Shown here piece after piece: positions 54,723-62,929 of a stretch of DNA of 64,000 nt. A program made the position numbers and the translations under genes. How positions within the stretch are numbered: the first letter of the stretch is position 1; every line of letters begins with the position of its first letter. The notes beneath the pieces were generated by a model, which was not told the DNA's origin, made no database searches, and saw only the letters and a list, made by a program, of their open reading frames with translations. The DNA is from JAPORY01 sp965215385. GTDB lineage: Bacteria > Pseudomonadota > Alphaproteobacteria > Rhodobacterales > Rhodobacteraceae. The DNA lies in NCBI GenBank assembly GCA_965215385.1, contig OZ244059.1:2542001-2606000 (forward strand). Direction: 5' to 3'.

Positions 54723-56020
54723 GAGGAATACTAGCGGCATTGCTCATCATTCTATGCGTGTCCTCGGTATCCGCGGCCGTAGAGATCAAGGAAATTGAGA
54801 CTCGGGGCGGAATCATCGCTTGGCTTGTCGAGGATCACTCTATTCCCTTCGTTGCTCTAGAGTTACGTTTTCGTGGTGGCACTTCAATGGACGAAGCACA
54901 GACGCTAGGAGCAACAAATCTAATGACGTCCCTTCTCGACGAAGGGGCTGGAGATTTGGATGCGCGGGCGTATACGCGGGCACTTGAAGATTTGGCAGCA
55001 TCCATTTCGTATGATGCCAACGATGATGAGATCACGGTATCGGCACAGTTCCTGACTGAAAATCGCGAGGCAGCGGCTGAGTTGCTGAGGCTGGCGATTT
55101 TAGAGCCACGATTCGATGCTGACGCCCTAGAGCGCGTTCGCCAGCAGATTCTATCAAGCTTGCGTTTTGACGCTACGGATCCTGATGACATTGCCGGAAA
55201 AAAATTTGCGGCGTTGATTTTCGGCGACCATCCTTATGGTCGTCCCGGACTTGGGACAATTACGAGCGTCTCGGAGTTGGCGATTGCCGACGTCGAAAAA
55301 GCGTATCGTGCGGCGATTGCTCGGGATCGGGTTTATGTCAGTGCCGTGGGAGATATTGCGGCGGATGAACTTGCGACGCTTTTGGATCACTTGCTTGGTG
55401 GCTTACCAGCGACGGGCGGCGACATGCCGCAAACAGCGGAGGTGTTGGTAACGGGCGGTTTGACTATTGTACCATTTGATTCGCCACAATCGGTAGTTCT
55501 GTTTGGGCATGAGGGTATTCGCCGCGATGACCCGGATTTTTTTGCCGCGTTTGTGATGAATCATATTTTGGGCGGTGGGGGTTTTGAAAGCCGATTGATG
55601 GACGAGGTGCGCCGAAAACGCGGCCTGACCTACGGTATTTACACTTATCTCTCGCCCAAGGATCACGGAGCGATCTATGTCGGCAGCGTTGCGTCTTCGA
55701 ATGCGCAGGTTGCGGAGACGATTTCTGTTATCCGCTCGGAGTGGCAGCGACTGGCGGAAGAGGGGGTCACGGATTCCGAGTTAACAAAGGCCAAGACCAA
55801 TCTAACGGGCGCCTATCCGTTGCGATTTGATGGCAATAGCCGAATTGCGAACATCATGACGGGTATGCAGATGGAGAATTTAGGCATTGATTACATCAAT
55901 ATGCGCAATGACATGGTGAACGCGGTCACACTTGCCGACATCAAGCGGGTAGCGGCGCGTTTGCTCAGACCGCAAGACTTGCATTTCGTCGTGGTCGGTC
56001 AGCCGCTTGGTCTGGACTAG
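54719..56020 (+). CDS. M16 peptidase-like protein, non-catalytic partner
   Basis: A 433-residue paralogue of the preceding gene with signal peptide MRGILAALLIILCVSSVSAA. The HxxEH site is absent: the corresponding region reads LRFRGGTSMDEAQTLGATNL then MTSLLDEGAG. The conserved R/Y region RKRGLTYGIYTYLSPKDHG, which helps bind substrate in trans, is kept. The ATG at 54719 overlaps the upstream stop (ATGA). The two proteins probably form a heterodimer in the periplasm, as in other proteobacterial pairs. Confidence 0.9.
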   Translation: MRGILAALLIILCVSSVSAAVEIKEIETRGGIIAWLVEDHSIPFVALELRFRGGTSMDEAQTLGATNLMTSLLDEGAGDLDARAYTRALEDLAASISYDANDDEITVSAQFLTENREAAAELLRLAILEPRFDADALERVRQQILSSLRFDATDPDDIAGKKFAALIFGDHPYGRPGLGTITSVSELAIADVEKAYRAAIARDRVYVSAVGDIAADELATLLDHLLGGLPATGGDMPQTAEVLVTGGLTIVPFDSPQSVVLFGHEGIRRDDPDFFAAFVMNHILGGGGFESRLMDEVRRKRGLTYGIYTYLSPKDHGAIYVGSVASSNAQVAETISVIRSEWQRLAEEGVTDSELTKAKTNLTGAYPLRFDGNSRIANIMTGMQMENLGIDYINMRNDMVNAVTLADIKRVAARLLRPQDLHFVVVGQPLGLD

Positions 56021-56153
56021 CGACTTTAGACGCATGTCGATGACAAAATGTGTGCAGGGATGATCAAATTCTAGCACTTGGTGTTCGCTTGATATTATTC
56101 CGCTGTCAGTTGGCCGAGAGCAGAATAAATCTGCGGTAATCCTCGTGCTAATG

Positions 56154-56666
56154 TTAATCCGAATCGGAGAGTGCGACCTTCATGTCTTTGACTTGGCAAA
56201 CCAATTCACCGTCAGCTGCCACCCGACCGTCTGCAACGCCCATGGTTAACCGACGCGTTTTGACTGCTTTTGAGAAATCAACGACGAACTGTAGCGATTT
56301 TCGATCAGGCCGTATCATGCCGGTCAGTTTCACTTCGCCGACCCCGAGGGCGTAGCCGCGGCCTTCCCAACCACGCCAGCCAAGATTGAAGCCCGTGAGT
56401 TGCCAGAGAGCGTCAAGGCCGAGGCAACCTGGCATGATTGGGTTGCCAGGAAAGTGGCAATTGAAAAACCATAAATCTGGTGCAATATCGAATTCAGCGA
56501 CCACATGACCTTTGCCATGGCTGCCGCCGTCGCTAGAAATATCCGTAATGCGATGCATCATGAGCATCGGTGGTTCGGGCAGCTGCGCATTGCCGGGCCC
56601 AAATAATTCGCCCCTAGCGCACCTTATCAAGTCGTCTTGATCGAAGCTTGTGGGAAATTGCCCCAT
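56154..56666 (-). CDS. fabA: 3-hydroxydecanoyl-ACP dehydratase/isomerase FabA
   Basis: A 170-residue hot-dog-fold enzyme. The signature LWFFNCHFPGNPIMPGCLGL, then DALWQLTGFNLGW contains the catalytic His and Asp. FabA dehydrates 3-hydroxydecanoyl-ACP and isomerises the product, making the branch to unsaturated fatty acids. It faces irr about 680 bases away, a known alphaproteobacterial arrangement, but fabB and fabI, which normally follow fabA, are absent here: the next genes are the convergent M16 pair. Confidence 0.96.
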   Translation of the reverse strand: MGQFPTSFDQDDLIRCARGELFGPGNAQLPEPPMLMMHRITDISSDGGSHGKGHVVAEFDIAPDLWFFNCHFPGNPIMPGCLGLDALWQLTGFNLGWRGWEGRGYALGVGEVKLTGMIRPDRKSLQFVVDFSKAVKTRRLTMGVADGRVAADGELVCQVKDMKVALSDSD

Positions 56667-57345
56667 GCTGAAAGCCTCCGTGCGATATCGTGCTGTTGGA
56701 CCAATGTTCTGTCGACTTTTAGATCAAATACGTTCCGAACTTACGAGTTGTAATTTATTGGTTGACCAACTTAGTGTGTAATCGTCGACAGAACCAGTTG
56801 CAAGAGTCAAGACGCTGCTGAAGCAACCACCGGCCGTTGCGACAATCTCAATTAATACTCGGTCTGAATGGATCATATATCGGGCGGAACGAAACTTCGG
56901 AACGGGCGATCGTCAGTGCTTGCGCTCAGGCAAGGTGCCTGAGTTTAGTCAGGAATTTTTGTTTGCAAGTTTCGAGCTTGATTGGCGATTTTCCCACGCG
57001 GTCTGTTTGTGGTCGAGTCGGGATATACCGAGTTCGCCACACCAACGAATCCTTTGCATGAGACAGAATTCCTGCCTGGTGGCAATATTGCGCTTTACCG
57101 ATTGCGGGTATCAGCCAGTTGGACGATTGACACACGACGCCATTGCAGTAGAAAATTGCGTCTCAATTGCGTCTCAATTGCGTCACATTAACGATCACTG
57201 CCGAACAATCCAAGACTGGCCCACCACACGAATTTACCCCTATTGTTGTTGGATTAAGTGCCATTAATAGGCTAAAATAGGTAAGTCACATCACGCAATA
57301 TGTACCTTGATGCGGTGATAAAGCAAAGAAGCAGTTTGAGTTGGC
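56667..57345. other. fabA/irr divergent region
   Basis: About 680 bases with no supported gene. It contains a triplicated 11-base repeat (57154-57186) and AT-rich sequence before irr. No iron-box or ICE consensus could be assigned with confidence. Confidence 0.45.
57154..57186 (+). repeat. Three tandem copies of an 11-base unit
   Basis: AATTGCGTCTC, AATTGCGTCTC and AATTGCGTCAC follow without gaps about 160 bases upstream of the irr start. The 11-base spacing is close to one helical turn, so the copies face the same side of DNA. Confidence 0.8.
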
Positions 57346-57771
57346 ATGAGATATCACGATCAAGTCAGTAGCGTCAAAGCAAAGCGATGGTTGACGGATG
57401 CTGGGATGCGACCGACACAACAGCGTATTGAACTAGCGACCTTATTGGTTGGCGATGGTGAGCATCGCCATGTCACCGCCGAGAGCTTGTATGAATTGGC
57501 CGATGGCAACGGCATATCGGTTTCATTGGCAACCGTTTACAATACCTTACGGGCCTTTTGTCGAGCGGGACTTCTGCAGCAAGTTACGGTCGATGGGTCA
57601 AAGAGTTATTTTGATACGAATACGCGAGATCATCCGCATTTCTTTTGGGAGGATGATGAGATCTTGATTGATGCTCCGAGCGACCAGCTTGACATTTTGC
57701 AGCTACCGAAGGCACCGAGGGGCTCACGGATTGTTTCTGTGGGAGTCGTGGTGCGATTGCGCCGCGAGTGA
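57346..57771 (+). CDS. irr: Fur-family iron response regulator Irr
   Basis: A 141-residue Fur-family repressor. MRPTQQRIELATLLVGDGEH, the winged helix SVSLATVYNTLRAFCRAGLL, and QVTVDGSKSYFDTNTRDHPH then FFWEDDEILIDAP fit Irr rather than Fur, Zur or PerR; Cys pairs for structural zinc are absent. In alphaproteobacteria Irr responds to haem and represses iron-demanding genes when iron is low, which would link iron supply with haem and bacteriochlorophyll synthesis. The position opposite fabA supports the call. ATG at 57346. Confidence 0.87.
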   Translation: MRYHDQVSSVKAKRWLTDAGMRPTQQRIELATLLVGDGEHRHVTAESLYELADGNGISVSLATVYNTLRAFCRAGLLQQVTVDGSKSYFDTNTRDHPHFFWEDDEILIDAPSDQLDILQLPKAPRGSRIVSVGVVVRLRRE

Positions 57772-57780
57772 GTATTAGAG

Positions 57781-58557
57781 TTGACGGTTTCGGAACAACA
57801 AATTCGGGATTTTCGAAACGAGGGCGTTGTTTACCTCCCAGGCTTGTTTCGGCGGTATGTGGAGGGGTTACGACAGGGGGTAGCGTTCAACTTAGCCAAT
57901 CCGGGACCGCATGCATCAACCAACGATAAGCGGGGTGAGAGCGGGCTATTTTTTGACGACTATTGCAATTGGTCTCGTATCTCGCAGTTTGCCGAGGTGA
58001 TTTCTGATCCTAATATTATTGCCGTTGCAGGATCGCTCATGCAATCCGCAAGGGTGCAGATGTTTCACGACCATGTCTTGGTGAAGGAGCCGGGGACTTC
58101 AATGGTTACGCCTTGGCATTCTGACGGCCCTTATTATTTTGTTGGCGGCGACTCCTGTATCAGCTTTTGGGTGCCGCTAGATCCGGTGCGTGAGGCGACA
58201 TTGCGGTGTGTTGCTGGCTCGCATCGTTGGGAAAATGATGTCCAGCCGACCAGATGGGTATCAGAGGCCGCCTTTTTTGAAGGCGACTACCTGCCGGCAC
58301 CAGATCCAGAGATCGAGGGTATGCCGATTCGTGACTGGGAAATGGCGGCGGGAGATGCTGTCGCATTTCATTTTAGGACCTTGCATGGTGCTCGGGGCAA
58401 TCACTCGGACCGACGCCGCCGAGCCTTCTCGTTAAGACTGGTTGGGGACGATGCGCGTTACGTGGTTCGGCCGGGACCGACTTCGCCGCCGTTCTCAGGG
58501 CATGGAATGATTGCGGGTCAGAGATTGCGTCAAGATTGGTTTCCGCTCCTCCGCTAA
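57781..58557 (+). CDS. Phytanoyl-CoA dioxygenase (PhyH) family protein
   Basis: A 258-residue Fe(II)/2-oxoglutarate oxygenase. Iron ligands are His and Asp in TPWHSDGPYYFVGGDSCISF and a distal His in FHFRTLHGARGNHS. The 2-oxoglutarate-binding Arg is in RRRRAFSLRLVGDDARY. The family hydroxylates diverse substrates, and no specific one can be named. A TTG start at 57781, 10 bases after irr, suggests cotranscription and perhaps iron-linked expression. Confidence 0.83.
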   Translation: MTVSEQQIRDFRNEGVVYLPGLFRRYVEGLRQGVAFNLANPGPHASTNDKRGESGLFFDDYCNWSRISQFAEVISDPNIIAVAGSLMQSARVQMFHDHVLVKEPGTSMVTPWHSDGPYYFVGGDSCISFWVPLDPVREATLRCVAGSHRWENDVQPTRWVSEAAFFEGDYLPAPDPEIEGMPIRDWEMAAGDAVAFHFRTLHGARGNHSDRRRRAFSLRLVGDDARYVVRPGPTSPPFSGHGMIAGQRLRQDWFPLLR

Positions 58558-58898
58558 TCATGTTCTTGCGGTCGGCTCAGAGAACTCAGCTTCAGCTTTT
58601 AGCATCGGTTTGGGCAGCAGCCGTTGCGAATTTTGGATTGTATGACGATAATCCACCGAAATCGCCTTGCGAAGGTTCGTTTTTCTAAACGTCTGTGGTT
58701 GACCCAAATCTCTCTGCGGCAATTGCTGAAGTAAGCATCTCGGCACTAGATGCTGGTTGGTTGGGTTAACGAGAGTTTGAAATCGATCGTCAGAAGTTTC
58801 TGTTCACGACGGCGATTTACGCGGCTAAACGTCTCGATTTGAGTGGTATCAGGCGATCGTCGAAACTTATTGAGCAGTGCGCTGCGGTAGAACGAAGG
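58558..58898. other. Convergent intergenic region PhyH/mlaC
   Basis: No gene, RNA or clear terminator recognised. Confidence 0.4.
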
Positions 58899-59495
58899 TC
58901 AACTTGGATTTTCGATTTCTCGTATCACCGCATCTATATCGCCTCGATTCTTGTCGAGTAGGGCACCAATTTCGGCCCGCTCGTTTAATAGCAAGTTGAT
59001 GCCTCCGACAAACATGTTGAAGAATAAATCCTCACCAGTGCGATCAGAAACAAAGAAGGTGATTTCTAACGGCGGGCGGTTAGGCATGTTTGCGAGCGTG
59101 TCGACCTCGTACCATCTCTTGACAGAGCGAACTTCTTTTACTTCTAATCGACCATCAGTGAAATCACGGAACCGTTTGCCGTATTTCTTTGCGACGTATG
59201 ATTGATAGGCCGCGGAAAAGGCGGCTCGCTGCGCTTTTGTCGCTTGGCGGGCTTCAACCCCCATAACGTAAGCAGCAATGTAGGATACGTCGCCGTAACG
59301 ACGAAAAATATCTTCAAACTCGGCCGTTTTTGAGGCTTCGGAAGTGGAAGAAAAAACGACATCGTTTATGTCTTGCAGGAGCGCATTGATGAGGCGTTCT
59401 GCCCTTGCTGCGTCGATAGCGTACGCCGCTCGCGGCCAATGGAGAAGGCCAGTCACAACCGCAAGCGAAACGAATACACTGCGTCGCTTCATCAT
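58899..59495 (-). CDS. mlaC: Phospholipid-binding protein MlaC (Ttg2D)
   Basis: A 198-residue periplasmic lipid shuttle of the Mla pathway, which returns phospholipids from the outer to the inner membrane. Signal peptide MMKRRSVFVSLAVVTGLLHW, then PRAAYA. The MlaC fold shows in AEFEDIFRRYGDVSYIAAYV, FSAAYQSYVAKKYGKRFRDF and NMFVGGINLLLNERAEIGAL. The start is the ATG at 59495, immediately after the mlaA stop and with GAGGGC in the end of mlaA, so the two are coupled. MlaBDEF genes are not in the window. Confidence 0.9.
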   Translation of the reverse strand: MMKRRSVFVSLAVVTGLLHWPRAAYAIDAARAERLINALLQDINDVVFSSTSEASKTAEFEDIFRRYGDVSYIAAYVMGVEARQATKAQRAAFSAAYQSYVAKKYGKRFRDFTDGRLEVKEVRSVKRWYEVDTLANMPNRPPLEITFFVSDRTGEDLFFNMFVGGINLLLNERAEIGALLDKNRGDIDAVIREIENPS

Positions 59496-60254
59496 CTAGA
59501 AGCCCTCGGTGTTGAGTTCAAAGGGATCAATGTTGGCTATCGAATCAGATGGCGCCAACTGAAAACGGCGCCGTTGTAGATAGGTGATGCGTGCCTGCGA
59601 ATAACTGTCGGCACTCTCATAAAGAATAGTGTCAATCGTATCAGAAAATCTATTCCTCTCGGTGAGTCCCTTACCAGCCGCGGCGACAGTGCGATAATAG
59701 CGCTCAGGCTTATCGAGGACAAAACCGAGTGGGTTCGTGAATAAATCAACAACTTTACCAGCAGTGTCTCGTTCAGTCGACGGTCCAAGGATGGGCAATT
59801 CGATATAGGCTCCCTCAGCCGCGCCCCATACATAAAGTGTTTCTCCGAAGTCTGCTTGTACCTCCGGTAGGTCGAGTGCCTTTGAGACATCAAGTAAACC
59901 GCCAAATCCGAAAATGGTATCAACGAAAAAACGCGACCCAGCGAGCATTGAAGTCGATAGATCAGCTTGCAGTAAACCGTTCACCATCACGCCCGGCATT
60001 GATGCGTTTGAAGCAAAATTGGCGATGGCAGTTTCGGCCACATCTGGCACAATCGCAGCGTAACCTTTTGATGCCGGCCGCAAAATAGCCCGGTCAAATG
60101 AACGATTAAATTTATGGATTCGGCGATTGGTATTTTTGTACGGATCAAAGATGCCACTCTCATCTACCACCTCGGGATTGGGAACAGTACAAGCACCGAG
60201 ACCAATAATGATCATCGAAACGAAGACGGAAAATAGACATCGGATAGTCATCAC
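59496..60254 (-). CDS. mlaA: Outer-membrane lipoprotein MlaA (VacJ)
   Basis: A 252-residue lipoprotein with signal and lipobox ending MIIIGLGAC (Cys22). The VacJ pattern is clear: DPYKNTNRRIHKFNRSFDRA, NGLLQADLSTSMLAGSRFFV, DTIFGFGGLLDVSKALDLPE, DFGETLYVWGAAEGAYIELP and LGPSTERDTAGKVVDLF. MlaA removes phospholipids from the outer leaflet and hands them to MlaC, encoded directly downstream. Confidence 0.93.
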   Translation of the reverse strand: MMTIRCLFSVFVSMIIIGLGACTVPNPEVVDESGIFDPYKNTNRRIHKFNRSFDRAILRPASKGYAAIVPDVAETAIANFASNASMPGVMVNGLLQADLSTSMLAGSRFFVDTIFGFGGLLDVSKALDLPEVQADFGETLYVWGAAEGAYIELPILGPSTERDTAGKVVDLFTNPLGFVLDKPERYYRTVAAAGKGLTERNRFSDTIDTILYESADSYSQARITYLQRRRFQLAPSDSIANIDPFELNTEGF

Positions 60255-60954
60255 AAGCTTATAGTACTCTGGAGTTTAGAGATGCGCATCGGCACACGAA
60301 AGCGGGGCATTACTCGCCTTGTCATTAGTTTCGGTGACGGCGTCATACTGTCGTCATTCTCTTAGTTTGAGGTTCATTACGGCAAGAGAGAAAAAGGTTC
60401 AATTTACTAAGCCAAGACGGAAGCGGAAATCGCTCTATAGCGATGCATCATAGAAAAGGTTCACCCCGGTGTTTTCGTTCAAGATGCGCATTGGCAACAA
60501 ACCCATCGAGTTCTCTTCGTCTCGAGAAACGGTAAAATTATAGTGCTAAGTGTCGACAATACGATTTGAGCATTTTTAGGCAAGCCCAAATTTTGATGTT
60601 GTGAGCCCAAATCAGTTTCGTAAGGTGGACATATTCTGGGAACTTGCTAGTTCACGGGAATTGCGCCCGGTGCTAGCCGAGGAGTTAACCTCGCGTTAAG
60701 CATTCAAGTTAGAGCAGCGAGCCAGGGGTGACATTACGGCCGTAGGGCTATAAAATTCGAGGATTAAGAAAACTTGGCTAGTTGTGACGCGCTGTTAATG
60801 CGAAATTCGTGCCTTAAGCGCAGGGCCACTGCACCGCTGAAGTCAAGAGACGATTGCGGTGAGAGTCAAACCGATACGCAGCACCTTCTCGCCAATATGG
60901 GCAATAATGATAACCGCAGGCGACGGTACCCCCGGAGTACCGTCAAAACAATTA
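60255..60954. other. Gap between mlaA and anmK
   Basis: About 700 bases, no supported gene on either strand. It includes the mlaA promoter region at its left and a strong hairpin at its right end (60922-60944). Confidence 0.4.
60922..60944 (-). terminator. Hairpin downstream of anmK, possible terminator
   Basis: GACGGTAC (60922-60929) and GTACCGTC (60937-60944) are perfect arms around a 7-base loop, 11 bases beyond the anmK stop. There is no U run on the minus-strand 3' side, so it may act in RNA protection or Rho-dependent ending rather than as a classic intrinsic terminator. Confidence 0.5.
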
Positions 60955-62052
60955 TCATGGAAATTCAAGCGTACCACCGCAAACGGCGGTCCGTGCCCCT
61001 GTTGTTGCGGGATTACTTGTGGGTAAGCCACGGACCACACGCGCAGCCAGAAACGCGAAGGCTTGCGCCTCAAGCATGTTGCCGTCTAAACCAACAGAGT
61101 CAACTGTCTTGAACGGAACTTTGCAAGCGTCTTGCAGCATGTGCAGCAAAGTGAGATTGCGCCGTCCGCCACCACTGACAAGTACGCTAGACGGAGGATT
61201 TGGAAAATACTGAAAAGCACTTGCTACCGCTTTCGCGCAAATCGCACACATTGTTGCTAACGCATCAACATCACTCAAGTCGGCAACCGACGCATGCATT
61301 TGCGCAAAGTCACCGCGATCTAGAGATTTGGGCGGCTGTCGCGAGAAATAATCTTCCGCCAATACCGCATCAACAACGTCTGATCGCGCCTCGCCGCACT
61401 TGGCTAGGGAGCCGTCTTGATCCATCTTTTGCCCACGGCGTCGCTGCATAAGATCGTCCAACGGCGCATTAGCGGGTCCGGTGTCAAACGCCAAGAGTGC
61501 CCCCTCAGCTTCTGGCTCGCCGTATCGCGGATCAACGTAGGTGATGTTACCAACGCCACCGAGGTTCAAAAAGCAAAGTGGCTCGGCTGCCGCTATCCAC
61601 TTGCTGCAGGCAAAATGAAAAAAAGGAGCGAGCGGTGCTCCCTCACCGCCATAAGCAATATCGGCAGAACGAAAGTCCCAAACTGTTGGCGTATTCATTG
61701 TTCGGGCGACTACACTCCCGTTTCCAAGCTGCAGTGTACCCTGCCCGTGAGGTTCATGGGTGATGGTTTGACCATGAAAGCCGATCAAATCGATAGCTTT
61801 GAATCGCTGAAGTACATCAAGGTGAGCACTCAACACGGTGGCTTCAGCTTTCTCAACCGCAAGACCTCTCCATAGACCCAGAGCCGCTCGAATTGTGGCT
61901 TGCTCCTCATTACTATAGGCTCGGAAATAGGTCGGTCCAAAGGCAATAATTTGGTGACCATCGGTTTTCAAGACGGCCGCATCAATGCCGTCCATTGACG
62001 TGCCGCTCATGGTGCCCAGAACTCTGAGTGGTTGACGGCTATTTTCCAACAC
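60955..62052 (-). CDS. anmK: Anhydro-N-acetylmuramic acid kinase
   Basis: A 365-residue peptidoglycan-recycling kinase that converts 1,6-anhydro-MurNAc to MurNAc-6-phosphate. The ATP-site start RVLGTMSGTSMDGIDAAVLK, LIGFHGQTITHEPHGQGTLQ, VWDFRSADIAYGGEGAPLAP, LNLGGVGNITYVDP, LAFDTGPANAPLDDLM and SVLVSGGGRRNLTLLHML are all present. ATG at 62052. In many alphaproteobacteria anmK lies divergently beside tyrS; here 1.7 kb of unusual DNA separates them. Confidence 0.95.
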   Translation of the reverse strand: MLENSRQPLRVLGTMSGTSMDGIDAAVLKTDGHQIIAFGPTYFRAYSNEEQATIRAALGLWRGLAVEKAEATVLSAHLDVLQRFKAIDLIGFHGQTITHEPHGQGTLQLGNGSVVARTMNTPTVWDFRSADIAYGGEGAPLAPFFHFACSKWIAAAEPLCFLNLGGVGNITYVDPRYGEPEAEGALLAFDTGPANAPLDDLMQRRRGQKMDQDGSLAKCGEARSDVVDAVLAEDYFSRQPPKSLDRGDFAQMHASVADLSDVDALATMCAICAKAVASAFQYFPNPPSSVLVSGGGRRNLTLLHMLQDACKVPFKTVDSVGLDGNMLEAQAFAFLAARVVRGLPTSNPATTGARTAVCGGTLEFP

Positions 62053-62165
62053 GGTCGTGGTCTTTCTTTGGTAGTGTCTCAGTTTGAAAATTTGTCCTTG
62101 CTTACAGACAGTATACCTAATGGAGGCGGGGGAAGAGTTACAACACTGACACCGAAGGGCTCACC

Positions 62166-62866
62166 GTGAGAATAGGGCACATACCCCTGCCCCCAAGTTA
62201 AGAAACCCCCTGCTCTTGCTCCTGCTGCTGACAGGGCTTACGAGGTCGGCCACGGCGCAGACGACCGTCACCAGCAGCGGGCGAGAGGGTCCCATGGCCT
62301 GCCTAGATCAAACGCAGGTCACTGTCGGGAAGATCCCCATCACAGCCTTGTCCACAACCAGCGTGACTTTCACTAATCCGAATATCACCTGGAACCAATA
62401 TGTCGCGCGGCTTGGCGATATACCTTAACCGGCCAAGGTGTTTGTGACGTTTGGAGTTTGCAACGCCGATACAGATTCATTAATAGGGAGAACATTCGTT
62501 ACCCTTAGAAGCGGTCAGTCGGTCAGTAGCCGAGCCATATCCCGAAGTGGCTTGACCGCGAAAACTCTTTATTATTTAGAAGCTACTGTTCAGGCACAAG
62601 ATACAGACGACAACCCTATCGCGAGCATACCGGACTAGGTGTTTGCCCGCCGCCGCTTCATGACCGGCGGCACCTACACCGTGAACGTCGCCCCTGGAAC
62701 TGAGGGCCAGAACAGCGGGTGCTTCGCGATCAGCGAATTTAACGGGAATATTGATGCCATCCAGCATGTCCGCAATTGCTGGTGCGGGCGCAAGACCACG
62801 CTGCCCCTGTCGAACTCCACACAGGACAACACCGATTTCCGGAGCATGTGGGGATGCCGGCAGCAA
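62166..62866 (+). pseudogene. Secreted FN3-like/Cys-rich protein, paralogue of 62930-63631, broken
   Basis: A signal peptide (NPLLLLLLLTGLTRSATAQT) and two domains lie in one frame: SVSSRAISRSGLTAKTLYYL then EATVQAQ (FN3-like), and SGCFAISEFNGNIDAIQHVR, then CWCGRKT and FRSMWGCRQQ (Cys-rich end). The frame is cut by a TAA at 62426-62428 and a TAG at 62636-62638 without loss of frame. A likely GTG start at 62166 (GAAGGG upstream) is out of frame with the signal peptide; one extra C in the CCCCC run at 62190-62194 would join them. The product parallels the convergent gene at 62930-63631 in order of elements. It is called a pseudogene, though slippage and readthrough cannot be excluded. Confidence 0.6.
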
Positions 62867-62886
62867 CTCCTGCTGGACATCATTGC

Positions 62887-62904
62887 GGCGGCCCGAAGGC
62901 CGCC
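62887..62904. terminator. Shared hairpin between the two convergent secreted-protein genes
   Basis: GGCGGCC-CGAA-GGCCGCC on the plus strand, which on the minus strand is the very stable C(UUCG)G tetraloop stem. It lies after the ends of both genes. There is no long U run on either side, so termination is inferred from position and stability. Confidence 0.6.
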
Positions 62905-62929
62905 CCTTGTGTGTCCCGGTCCGGCCCCG

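Noticed and set aside
57154..57186. CRISPR-like array
   Set aside because: Three 11-base units without spacers are a simple tandem repeat. No array with repeats of 25-40 bases and spacers was seen anywhere in the window.
18397..62638. Possible stop-codon reassignment or general readthrough, since several frames continue past TAA or TAG
   Set aside because: Clear core genes end at TAA, TAG and TGA in the expected places. The read-through cases lie only in accessory or transposase remnants, and at 39.5 kb and 32.7 kb the stops replace codons that are Gln in related copies, as expected from C-to-T decay.
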